Assembly (NCBI RefSeq): GCF_000271405.2
Contig: NC_018081.1
Span: 477,867 to 503,558 of the forward strand
Source: Enterococcus hirae ATCC 9790
Lineage (GTDB): Bacteria > Bacillota > Bacilli > Lactobacillales > Enterococcaceae
DNA length: 25,692 bases
Reading direction: 5' to 3'
The notes under the pieces are model-generated. The model was given only the letters and a program-made list of their open reading frames with translations, had not been told where the DNA came from and made no database searches. A program made the position numbers and the translations under genes. Shown here piece by piece: positions 15,657 to 22,304 of the stretch. Within the stretch, counting starts at the first letter, position 1. Every line of letters begins with the position of its first letter.

Positions 15657-17188
15657 TATTCCTCATCTCCTAGCTCTTTTTTAGTCAGAAATTCCTCAAC
15701 TTCTTTTGGATCTAGTCCATACTCTTCTTGCTGTATTCGTTGAAACCATTTAATTGCTTCCTCATCCGTCAAATTGAAAATCCCTTTTAAAGCTTCAGTA
15801 GTTGGTACTAATTGAGCTGTTTTAGCCTTGCTGTAAAATGCTAATTTTTGTTCTAAACTTTCAAAAATACCATCATCAAAATCTACACTTATTTCCTCAA
15901 ATGAGGGTATAGCTCCAGAGTATAACTTATGACCTTCATAAACCATCACACTAGCTAGTTCTAAAATAGAAACAATTAATCCCTTGATAAACTTTTCTAT
16001 TTCGTTACAATGCATATTTCTAGTCCTATAAGTCAGTGAGTTTTGGCTGATTACCTCTGTAGCTGTTTGCATAGATTTGCCATCAAAACTGAACGTTCCT
16101 ACACTTAACTGTAGTTGTACTTCAAGAGTTTTTAAGAAATAGTTGATAGAAGATATATATTGCTCTGTACGAAGATCACGAGTAATATCTTGTACAAATT
16201 CTCTATCGTCTTCCATTCTCATCGGACGATAAATATTAACGTCAGGGTCAAAAATAGGGTGTAGTTGATTACCTTGTTCATCTGGTACATAATCTAATAA
16301 ATGATCACTAACGACAACTGTACGTTGTCCCATCTTGATTTCCCAATGAAATTGATCGAAAGTATCATTTATTTGTTTTATTGTATTTGTCGCATTATCA
16401 CAAATCCCCAACCCTAACGGACTATGCAAACTAAAATTATTAAATCCTGCTGGCTTAAGATAATTGAATAAAGGTTTTTGTAGATTTTTAATTGTAGTCG
16501 TTTCTTGTAAATCTTTATATTGATTTTTATAACCAAGTGGAACTCTTTTGCCAATAATATTCGAGTTATCAGAACAATAGAGTTCATTGGTAATTACTAA
16601 CGTTCCATTTGACCATTCGTGAAACTCTAAAAGTGTATAATAAATAATATTGTTTGCCTCAACTTCTAATGTTTTAAACATCATTACACCTTCTGAAATA
16701 CCGTTAGAGGTAGAACGTAATGGATAAAAAGCATTAGCTAATGCCCAAGAGAATTCCAATTCTCCTGTTTGAGTATCTACATATGGACGAATTGCCAGCC
16801 CTCCTGTAGCAAACATAGGTTCTAAGTATTTTGTCATGTTTTTTTTGAAATCATTGTGTTCTAAAACATGCTGAATAAACTCATTTGCTTTAGGTTCGTC
16901 GACTTTAATTTCGACTTGTTCATTAAATACCAAACTAGCCATTAACTCCGCTGTCAATTTTCTTATATTTAATGCCATGTATTTTCTTTTTTGAATTTTA
17001 TTTGAAGAATTGATGTATTGAATTTCATCGTATTCATTTCTATACTCTTTAAAATCAATTGTGATACGTTCTAGCTCTTTCGTATCAATATTTACTTTTG
17101 GATGATCATTGATTGTTGCTAGCGATTGTCCTGTCACTGCATACCCTCCCTTCTTAAATAAGTTTCTTATCTTATCTATAAAACTCAT
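15656..17188 (-). CDS. Portal protein (A118/SPP1-like)
   Basis: A 510-aa protein directly downstream of the large terminase. The N-terminus is MSFIDKIRNLFKKGGYAVTG. The core has the portal pattern of clip/stem helices and a wing (residues about 90-330), including ATGGLAIRPYVD and the tunnel-region KSMQTATEVISQNSLTYRT. The C-terminus is acidic (KEVEEFLTKKELGDEE). It would form the 12-subunit DNA channel at one vertex and dock the terminase. I chose the ATG at 17188 because AGGTAGGTGA lies just upstream; the upstream in-frame start at 17215 would lie inside the end of the terminase gene and has no clear ribosome site. Confidence 0.9.
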   Translation of the reverse strand: MSFIDKIRNLFKKGGYAVTGQSLATINDHPKVNIDTKELERITIDFKEYRNEYDEIQYINSSNKIQKRKYMALNIRKLTAELMASLVFNEQVEIKVDEPKANEFIQHVLEHNDFKKNMTKYLEPMFATGGLAIRPYVDTQTGELEFSWALANAFYPLRSTSNGISEGVMMFKTLEVEANNIIYYTLLEFHEWSNGTLVITNELYCSDNSNIIGKRVPLGYKNQYKDLQETTTIKNLQKPLFNYLKPAGFNNFSLHSPLGLGICDNATNTIKQINDTFDQFHWEIKMGQRTVVVSDHLLDYVPDEQGNQLHPIFDPDVNIYRPMRMEDDREFVQDITRDLRTEQYISSINYFLKTLEVQLQLSVGTFSFDGKSMQTATEVISQNSLTYRTRNMHCNEIEKFIKGLIVSILELASVMVYEGHKLYSGAIPSFEEISVDFDDGIFESLEQKLAFYSKAKTAQLVPTTEALKGIFNLTDEEAIKWFQRIQQEEYGLDPKEVEEFLTKKELGDEE

Positions 17189-17196
17189 GATGTCAC

Positions 17197-18537
17197 CTAC
17201 CTTTTGAGTTTCCACTCTCTTGCATTATCAACGCAGGCATACTTGAAAGCATCAACAGAATGGTCGAATTCTTTGATAACCTTTGGATCCTCTGATTCTA
17301 AATAACGTTCATCAAATTGGTATCGCTTATGTTCTTCTATAAACAAATTTAAACTGTCACAATTACTCAACCCTGTTTTTATGGTTGGTTCAAAATAATA
17401 AAAACGTCCTTGCGCTAATAAGTCATGGACGTAATCAATCATATCTATATTTTTTTTCTTTGCTACAGGATGCCATCTTTTTCCAAAATCCTTAGTATAT
17501 TGATTACGCAACCCACCTTCTGCGCTATCAATTGTTCGCTGTCTAATTGGTGCATTTCCCACATAGGAATGACGAGAAGTTTTTGTAATAAATTCATGTA
17601 GCTCTTTTGATAAGTCACTTGGTGCTTTTTTTATTGCTCTTCCCTGTGGGCTGTAATAGTACATATTTAATAGAATAATATTTTCTTTTGCAGTCAGACC
17701 AAAACACAAACAAACAGTTGCAGATGTCTGGTGTCCAACATCCGTCGCATAATATAAAGCTATAACACGATCATCCGTTGGTAGCTCATCTAATCGTTTA
17801 AACAGATCAATATTATAAACATTTGTTCCTAAGCCCACAGGCTCACCCAAATATAAATATCTATAATAATCATAATCATTTTCTTTAATACGATTTATCT
17901 CTTCTAGCATTTGATCTGTAACAAAACCTAATTCATCATTTAAGTAGCTTGATTCATGAATCAAATAACTAGGTTGATTTTTTAATTTTTCAACCCATTC
18001 ATTAATCCATGAATAAGGATCCCTAGGTGGATTATAACTCCAAAAAAATTGAACAGTCTTTGCTAATGGATGCTTTTGGCGCATAAATGTTGTATTTGAT
18101 TGATCAAACTCTTCTGCATTTTTAAACTCGGCAGCTTCTTCATACCATACCGCAATAATATTTCCGATATCATTTGATTTCAACTTTTGAAAATCATCTT
18201 GACCGTAAAAATAAAAAGTTGATCCTGTTTGATTATGTGTAATTTTAAGTGGCGAAACGGTACAAGAAAAATCATTCATTATACCGAATTTATTTAATGC
18301 CCATTGTATTTTTAAATAAACACTATCACGAATTGTATTTGCAACTTTACGTATTATTACCACATTCGCTTTTTCATTCAAGAGAATGTATTTAATCATC
18401 GTATAAACTAGTAGTAATGCAATGACTGAAGACTTAAACGAGTTTCTTCCACCTTTTAGAATATTGTAAGGTTTATTAGATTGCCAAACTGATTTAAAGT
18501 GAGGATTAACTTCTTTTTGTATATTAATTTTGCACAT
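17197..18537 (-). CDS. terL: Terminase large subunit
   Basis: A 446-aa packaging motor/nuclease. Residues 29-37 are the Walker A-like loop GGRNSFKSS, and residues 127-134 the Walker B IIAVWYEE with the catalytic Glu. The C-terminal RNase H-like nuclease has Asp266 in YATDVGHQ, Asp337 in TIDSAEGG and the Asp pair 425/429 in DHSVDAFKYA. The layout is that of the phage terminase_3 / PBSX-type large subunits. It drives ATP-dependent DNA packaging into the prohead through the portal and makes the cuts. The ATG at 18537 follows GGAGTGA by 5 bases and lies inside the last codons of the small-subunit gene (14-base overlap). Confidence 0.95.
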   Translation of the reverse strand: MCKINIQKEVNPHFKSVWQSNKPYNILKGGRNSFKSSVIALLLVYTMIKYILLNEKANVVIIRKVANTIRDSVYLKIQWALNKFGIMNDFSCTVSPLKITHNQTGSTFYFYGQDDFQKLKSNDIGNIIAVWYEEAAEFKNAEEFDQSNTTFMRQKHPLAKTVQFFWSYNPPRDPYSWINEWVEKLKNQPSYLIHESSYLNDELGFVTDQMLEEINRIKENDYDYYRYLYLGEPVGLGTNVYNIDLFKRLDELPTDDRVIALYYATDVGHQTSATVCLCFGLTAKENIILLNMYYYSPQGRAIKKAPSDLSKELHEFITKTSRHSYVGNAPIRQRTIDSAEGGLRNQYTKDFGKRWHPVAKKKNIDMIDYVHDLLAQGRFYYFEPTIKTGLSNCDSLNLFIEEHKRYQFDERYLESEDPKVIKEFDHSVDAFKYACVDNAREWKLKR

Positions 18538-19183
18538 TGGATTCACTCCAAGAATCGATAATTGTAATCAAACTACTTATTGACTCATTATCAGGAATTG
18601 AATGCTTTATTTTCATAATTTGCGCATCTATCAATTCCAGCTTTTTACGTCTTTCATCCTGTTCATCAGCAATAGCTACAAACTGCTTTATCAAATTAGA
18701 CAATGTACTCATCGCTCTTGACTGCGCATTTAAAAAGTTTGCTTGTTTGTCCCATGCATATTGAATAGCATATTCTTCTGAGCTACCAGAATCGCTTGAG
18801 GACCATTTCGAAACTTCTTTTGATAAATCTTCTGACCCAGAAAAATACATGATTTTCTGCGCTCTGATAATAGCCGTGTACTGAATCATAATGTTATTCC
18901 AGATAATATCTTCTGGCTTAGAGGTTGCAACCTCATTCATGATTTCTAACGTTTCAGAGGGTAACCAATTAGCGAAAAGCCCGTGTTTTACAGCGTTTTT
19001 ATTTCTGTCAGGCGCCCCCCTGTTATTAGGTAAGGTTGCATCCTTGGTTGCAACCTTTTCTTGCGACCAATAACGAGATTTCCATGACTTTACCGTACTA
19101 ATTGATACATCGTATTTATCGGCTATTTCCCTGTATTTTAAGCCTTTTTCATAATCTTCTTTGGCTAATTCGTATTTTTTCAC
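18524..19183 (-). CDS. terS: Terminase small subunit
   Basis: A 219-aa protein that begins with a helix-turn-helix (residues 1-35, YEKGLKYREIADKYDVSISTVKSWKSRYWS), then the conserved linker NNRGAPDRNKNAVKHGLFANWLP found in small terminases of A118-like and PBSX-like phages, then a helical oligomerisation region (residues 130-190). It recognises the pac/cos site and hands DNA to the large subunit. The best start is the GTG at 19183, 8 bases after GAGGTGG; a GTG four codons upstream (19195) lies within that site. Its own coding DNA may hold the packaging initiation site, which I cannot see. Confidence 0.87.
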   Translation of the reverse strand: MKKYELAKEDYEKGLKYREIADKYDVSISTVKSWKSRYWSQEKVATKDATLPNNRGAPDRNKNAVKHGLFANWLPSETLEIMNEVATSKPEDIIWNNIMIQYTAIIRAQKIMYFSGSEDLSKEVSKWSSSDSGSSEEYAIQYAWDKQANFLNAQSRAMSTLSNLIKQFVAIADEQDERRKKLELIDAQIMKIKHSIPDNESISSLITIIDSWSESNVQN

Positions 19184-19227
19184 ATGTGATACCACCTCAC
19201 TTTTTGCAACATTTGTTTTGTAAATTC

Positions 19228-19257
19228 AAAAACAAAAAGACCACTCAACGAGTGATC
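19228..19257 (-). terminator. Rho-independent terminator upstream of terminase genes
   Basis: A stem of 8 bp (arms 19239-19246 and 19250-19257; GATCACTC / GAGTGGTC on the minus strand) with a GTT loop, followed by TTTTTGTTTTT. One T-G pair exists only in the minus orientation, so it stops leftward transcripts. It lies directly after the stop of the 62-aa membrane protein and 45 bases before the terminase small-subunit start. Late transcripts coming from further right must read through it. Confidence 0.78.
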
Positions 19258-19446
19258 TCAATTATACCTTTTATTTTTAGCTTTCTTATCTTTCATGGAA
19301 GACTTTATCTCTTTAAAAATCAATATTAATTCTAAAATACCCATTAGAAAAACAATTATTAGAGCCGGTACTAAAAACCACCAACTAATATCTATATAAT
19401 CAAATAAATTAAGCCATATCGCCAATATACAAACAATAAATAACAT
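19258..19446 (-). CDS. Small two-helix membrane protein
   Basis: A 62-aa protein with two hydrophobic segments (residues 1-20, LFIVCILAIWLNLF, and 22-44, WWFLVPALIIVFLMGILELILIF) joined by a short acidic turn, and a basic tail (KEIKSSMKDKKAKNKRYN). The topology suggests both ends inside. AAGGTG lies about 10 bases before the ATG. I do not recognise the family. It stands alone between the switch region and the terminase genes and has its own terminator, so it may be expressed from the lysogen or early in the late phase. A small superinfection-exclusion or immunity protein is possible, but there is no direct evidence. Confidence 0.55.
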   Translation of the reverse strand: MLFIVCILAIWLNLFDYIDISWWFLVPALIIVFLMGILELILIFKEIKSSMKDKKAKNKRYN

Positions 19447-19574
19447 TTTTGATTCGCACCTTTGAATTTTTTTAGTAATTTAACACACACTAAAAAGAAA
19501 TTCTTATTATTTATTTCCATTACATACAAATAAATAATAGGGATACTAAACAAATTTTGTTAATATTACTGTTA

Positions 19575-19659
19575 GGTAATGTTTGTTCCTTCAAAATTTA
19601 AAAATGAATAACTAAATAAACGCTCACATTGTTTAGTCTGCTGGTTAATAACATTACCT
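19575..19659. repeat. Widely spaced 10-bp inverted repeat
   Basis: AGGTAATGTT (19575-19584) and its exact reverse complement AACATTACCT (19650-19659) are 65 bases apart in non-coding DNA. The second arm abuts the hairpin at 19660. Paired sites of this kind can be repressor operators that loop DNA, or the base of an RNA stem. No function is shown. Confidence 0.45.
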
Positions 19660-19705
19660 TTCCTCTTAAGTTTTCCTCTATTCTTAAGAGGAATTTAATT
19701 TTTAT
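19660..19705 (+). terminator. Perfect 11-bp hairpin with T-rich tail
   Basis: TTCCTCTTAAG (19660-19670) pairs perfectly with CTTAAGAGGAA (19683-19693) around a 12-base loop and is followed on the plus strand by TTTAATTTTTATT. The minus-strand side has no T-run. There is no recognisable plus-strand gene upstream, so it would end an unseen transcript or insulate the cysteine-rich gene. Confidence 0.5.
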
Positions 19706-19844
19706 TATCTTTCCTTACTCTGCAAAATATTAGTATTATGTCTTACTTGTTATACATATGTCTTTAAAATCGCAATAACACAATAATACTTGAAAATCTT
19801 TTACCATGGTTATTGGATTGCAAATGAAGAAAGGAATTTTTCAT

Positions 19845-20057
19845 ATGTCTAATTATATTCTTAAAATAACACCTGATAAAAACAATATTCACGTACTACA
19901 CGAAATAGAATGTCCATATACACCTGATGAACATTCTATAAAAATTGGATACCATGTATATTCTTCATCAGCGCTTCGATATATTCGTATCAAAAAACCA
20001 AATTTAAATGTTTCTGGATGCAAATACTGTTGTCGTTCTTGTTGCAGTAAAAAATAA
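19845..20057 (+). CDS. Cysteine-rich small protein, the only plus-strand gene
   Basis: A 70-aa protein from the ATG at 19845, with AAAGGA 9 bases upstream; an in-frame ATG at 19824 and the codon at 19806 would add N-terminal residues without a better ribosome site. It reads as a strand (NYILKITP), then IHVLHEIECP, IGYHVYSSSALRYI and a terminal GCKYCCRSCC cluster (Cys23 plus Cys59, 62, 63, 66, 67). The pattern (H/C near the start, IG-hydrophobic-S-A, then GCxYCxxxC at the end) resembles a widespread class of small uncharacterised proteins likely to bind zinc. It faces against all other genes and has its own terminator, as expected for a lysogeny-expressed cargo (moron) gene. Function is unknown. 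Confidence 0.72.
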   Translation: MSNYILKITPDKNNIHVLHEIECPYTPDEHSIKIGYHVYSSSALRYIRIKKPNLNVSGCKYCCRSCCSKK

Positions 20058-20066
20058 TTGTATTGC

Positions 20067-20096
20067 TAGCTATCTTTTGAGGATAGCTAATTTTTT
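20067..20096 (+). terminator. Terminator of the cysteine-rich gene
   Basis: TAGCTATC (20067-20074) and GATAGCTA (20082-20089) form a perfect 8-bp stem with a 7-base loop, followed by ATTTTTT. It begins 10 bases after the TAA of the plus-strand gene, so the orientation is clear. It would also protect the lysogenic gene from reading into the early region. Confidence 0.85.
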
Positions 20097-20108
20097 CATA
20101 TCAAAACA

Positions 20109-20198
20109 GACAGCAACCAGTTGATATAGATAAACAATGGAAAGTAAAGGAGGTTTTCACTTCCTTTTTCGTATTTTTGTGATTAGTTGGTTGCTGTC
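20109..20198. repeat. 90-bp element bounded by perfect 11-bp inverted repeats
   Basis: GACAGCAACCA (20109-20119) and TGGTTGCTGTC (20188-20198) are exact reverse complements enclosing 68 bases. Inside is a smaller stem (AAAGGA 20147-20152, TCCTTT 20162-20167). A 24-codon frame (20137-20211, plus strand) encodes a hydrophobic peptide (FHFLFRIFVISWLLSI) but has no convincing ribosome site. It could be a structured RNA, a miniature insertion or an operator loop. Confidence 0.5.
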
Positions 20199-20221
20199 CA
20201 TCAAAGCATAATTACAACAAT

Positions 20222-20253
20222 GAGGGAGACTACCTCCCTTCGTTTATTTTGTC
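20222..20253 (+). terminator. Hairpin, weak terminator candidate
   Basis: GAGGGAG (20222-20228) and CTCCCTT (20234-20240) pair with a 5-base loop, the outer pair as G-U only in plus-strand RNA, followed by CGTTTATTTTG. The tail is only moderately T-rich. It may be a second-line terminator after 20067-20096. Confidence 0.4.
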
Positions 20254-20319
20254 GATCCTGTTTCCTAATCTTTCGACATTAATAGAATATCATGCTGTAT
20301 ACAATACTGACATAGCTAC

Positions 20320-20344
20320 AATGTTCGAACATTTAGTGAACATT
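20320..20344. promoter_or_regulatory. Palindromic operator-like site at the early/late junction
   Basis: AATGTTCGAACATT (20320-20333) is a perfect 14-bp palindrome, and a third half-site GAACATT recurs at 20338-20344, 11 bp (one helical turn) from the previous copy. It is in non-coding DNA, 7 bases from the stop of the ArpU-like regulator gene and upstream of the late genes on the minus strand. This is a likely binding site for a dimeric regulator controlling late transcription. Which protein binds it is inference. Confidence 0.55.
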
Positions 20345-20350
20345 GGAATT

Positions 20351-20830
20351 TTAAAATAAACTGATTTGTTCAGGTTCGTCTCTTCGATTATTGTAATAAT
20401 CAATCTCATTAAGTTTGTTTTGTCTATTTACCTTGTTCATTTCATATTCATCCAAGAAATCCAAAGTTTTACGAATATCAGCATGTCTTTGCCTAACATA
20501 AGATGCGCTGTAGCCAATCTCTTCCGCTATTATCTCTAATGAACAACCCTCGACATACTTTTTTCGAATAATCTCATTATCAATTCCTTTAAAAGAGTTA
20601 ATAATAGCCAGCATTTCTTTGCGTTGCTCTTCGAGTAAATCAATTTCATTTTCTATCTTTTGAATATTTTCTTCCAAAGAAGCTGATCTAGAATTCTTTT
20701 CGATTCGGACGTCTGCTAAATCCCCATTGACCCATCGATTCAATTCAAGCTTACTTTTATTAAGATTCCACTTTAAGTAAAGAATCTGCTCATCAAGTTC
20801 TTGATAATCTTTTAACCACTGAAATCTCAC
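20351..20830 (-). CDS. ArpU-like / sigma-70 region 4-like late transcription regulator
   Basis: A 159-aa protein. Residues 40-80 are a long charged coiled coil (SLEENIQKIENEIDLLEEQRKEM). Residues about 90-125 are a sigma region-4-type helix-turn-helix (IDNEIIRKKYVEGCSLEIIAEEIGYSASYVRQRHADIRKTL). The tail is Asn/Arg-rich. Proteins of this type (ArpU of Enterococcus hirae and phage homologues) sit last in the early region and are thought to activate late/lysis genes. The GTG start at 20830 is chosen because AAGGGG lies 8 bases upstream; the in-frame GTG at 20839 lies within that site. A palindromic site follows its stop codon. Confidence 0.8.
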   Translation of the reverse strand: MRFQWLKDYQELDEQILYLKWNLNKSKLELNRWVNGDLADVRIEKNSRSASLEENIQKIENEIDLLEEQRKEMLAIINSFKGIDNEIIRKKYVEGCSLEIIAEEIGYSASYVRQRHADIRKTLDFLDEYEMNKVNRQNKLNEIDYYNNRRDEPEQISLF

Positions 20831-21383
20831 AAACGCCACCCCTTATATGATAAAATAGTATTGCGCTGCTATCTCGAAAGAGGTGGCTTTTTTTATTTTT
20901 CTTATATCCCTCTTGTTTTCTAGTCAATCTTGCAAGTGCATTTCTAGCTTTCAATAATTCCTCAGCTCCATCTTTTTCAAGCCGAACAGGTGAAATGGAT
21001 AGTGAATTAAAGAGAGAATGAATCGCTTTTGTTAGTGAACCTTCTGACCCTGGATTGATTTTCAGTTGCTCCAACACGATTTGCTGGTTGTCGTCTAACT
21101 GTGATTGCTGACTTGCTACATCATACGTTTTCTCAAAAATATCCGGTTTACATGGATAAATCTCACCTTCTACCCCTCTAATAATGTAGTCACCTGTTTT
21201 AGCAACCATTATCCCTTCTAAAGTTTTTATTTCACACCATGCATCTTGCGGATAATTTTTACCGAAATTATAGGTAATAATTCTGTTTTCTGATACAGCA
21301 TCCCAAAACCATTCTTCCCCTATAAGCCCTCTTGAATTTAATTTAAAAGCTTCAATAACTACTGGTTTCTTTCTATATTTCAT
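20793..21383 (-). CDS. Phage protein with MKYRKKPVVIEAF domain and anomalous C-terminus
   Basis: A 196-aa frame. Residues 1-88 belong to a common small phage family (MKYRKKPVVIEAF, then IKTLEGIMVAKTGDYIIRGVEGEIYPCKPDIFEKTYD) with no known function. Residues 95-160 are helical (LDDNQQIVLEQLKIN...). The last 35 residues (KNKKSHLFRDSSAILFYHIR...) look unlike a natural ending. They run through an A-rich tract, a hairpin and the ribosome site of the next gene, overlapping it by 38 bases. One more A in the tract near 20892-20903 would end the protein at a TAA there, so the natural product may be about 162 residues. The start overlaps the previous stop (ATGA). Confidence 0.7.
   Translation of the reverse strand: MKYRKKPVVIEAFKLNSRGLIGEEWFWDAVSENRIITYNFGKNYPQDAWCEIKTLEGIMVAKTGDYIIRGVEGEIYPCKPDIFEKTYDVASQQSQLDDNQQIVLEQLKINPGSEGSLTKAIHSLFNSLSISPVRLEKDGAEELLKARNALARLTRKQEGYKKNKKSHLFRDSSAILFYHIRGGVCEISVVKRLSRT
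20868..20900 (+). terminator. GAAA-loop terminator on the plus strand
   Basis: GCTATCTC-GAAA-GAGGTGGC (20868-20887) folds into an 8-bp stem with two G-U pairs and a GNRA-type tetraloop, followed by TTTTTTTATTTTT. On the minus strand the two G-U pairs become C-A mismatches, so the structure is built for plus-strand RNA although every nearby gene is on the minus strand. It would end an antisense transcript. A TATGAT at 20846-20851 lies just upstream but has no good -35. Confidence 0.6.
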
Positions 21384-21895
21384 CCTTCTACCACCTCTTC
21401 CACTGTTCCGCCAATTTGAATAGCATCCATTTCAGCTTCTTCTTTAGAATTGTATTTTATCCGTTGAGCTAGCGCACCAGGAGCATCGTCAATAACATAG
21501 GTCACTTTAGTTTCATCGAAACCAGAAAAATATCCTTTGCCTATTTTTACACAATACAACGGCTCTTTCTCAACCTCGTAGCCGTCTCTCATGCGGATGA
21601 GGGTTTCGATTGGTTTGTTTTCAGCAACATCTAACCAATTCTCAAAATCTTTCTTGTGTGGCCATTCTTCATCATCTAATTCTCTGATTGCCATAAAAAT
21701 CGCTAAATCCAATGCATCTTTATTATCTTCAAACCACTCCGCCACGAACGAATCAACAACTGGCTTCTGAGGTTCGTCTAGTTTTTTCATTACCGCAATA
21801 CCGGCATTTAAACCGTTATTGAAACAATCAGTTCTTATGTCTTCACTTTTCATTTTATGACTTTCTAATTCTTTGATTCCTTCTTGTATGTTCAT
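21380..21895 (-). CDS. DUF1642 family phage protein
   Basis: A 171-aa acidic protein of the DUF1642 type common in early regions of enterococcal, streptococcal and lactococcal phages. Visible family features are the central VVDSFVAEWFEDNKD..., the WLDVAENKPIETLIRMRDGYEVEKEPLYCVKI core and a C-terminal strand region (KVTYVIDDAPGALAQRIKYN). No catalytic motif is visible and the function is unknown. The start overlaps the YopX gene stop, and its own stop overlaps the next gene's ATG, both as ATGA, so the three genes are translated as a coupled set. Confidence 0.83.
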   Translation of the reverse strand: MNIQEGIKELESHKMKSEDIRTDCFNNGLNAGIAVMKKLDEPQKPVVDSFVAEWFEDNKDALDLAIFMAIRELDDEEWPHKKDFENWLDVAENKPIETLIRMRDGYEVEKEPLYCVKIGKGYFSGFDETKVTYVIDDAPGALAQRIKYNSKEEAEMDAIQIGGTVEEVVEG

Positions 21896-22293
21896 CGCTG
21901 TTCCTCCAATAACTCGCTATTTTCCCAAATATTCCCGATAACTTCGTATTCCACAGGAATAACTGATGAATACCCCATTTTTGTATAAACATTGAATCCG
22001 ATATAGTAAATCAAATCACCAAAATCTTCTTCATGCTCTTGTTCTCCAAATGTCACTATTTTTTTAACACCATCCGCAAGTACTATATCCCCCTCAAATA
22101 TTTCTACGCCATTCTTATCTTTCAGTCCTGTGGACTGCATTAATTCAATATTTCTCACATGATACGATTTCAATTCAGAAGGAGTTTTCCAATATTCAAT
22201 AGAGTTGACCTTTCCACTTTTAGTAAAATGTAAGACTGCTACGTCTCTCATTACATTCTGTCGTTTATCCCAAGCTCGAAACTTCGGTATCAT
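21892..22293 (-). CDS. YopX family protein
   Basis: A 133-aa protein with the YopX signature: an N-terminal KFRAWDKRQNVM, then IELMQSTGLKDKNGVEIFEGDIV, and the ending YEVIGNIWENSELLEE. YopX proteins are small beta-rich phage proteins found in early operons of Firmicute phages; their biochemical role is not established. AGGA lies about 8 bases before the ATG at 22293, and 11 bases separate it from the lipoprotein gene. Confidence 0.9.
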   Translation of the reverse strand: MIPKFRAWDKRQNVMRDVAVLHFTKSGKVNSIEYWKTPSELKSYHVRNIELMQSTGLKDKNGVEIFEGDIVLADGVKKIVTFGEQEHEEDFGDLIYYIGFNVYTKMGYSSVIPVEYEVIGNIWENSELLEEQR

Positions 22294-22304
22294 TCGCTGT
22301 CATC

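Larger units (their letters stand above)
19447..19844. other. AT-rich intergenic region without genes
   Basis: About 400 bases of very AT-rich DNA separate the minus-strand membrane protein gene from the plus-strand cysteine-rich gene. I see no open frame of note. It holds a 10-bp inverted repeat (AGGTAATGTT at 19575-19584 and AACATTACCT at 19650-19659) and an 11-bp hairpin at 19660-19693. I found no convincing -35/-10 pair for the plus-strand gene. Confidence 0.6.

Noticed and set aside
19700..19844. Promoter for the plus-strand cysteine-rich gene
   Set aside because: Several -10-like hexamers exist (TATTAT at 19734, TATACA at 19751), but none has an acceptable -35 at 16-18 bp, so I did not annotate one.
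20137..20211. 24-codon hydrophobic ORF as a confirmed toxin gene
   Set aside because: There is no convincing ribosome site before its ATG and no visible antitoxin RNA promoter. I kept it only as one possible reading of the inverted-repeat element.
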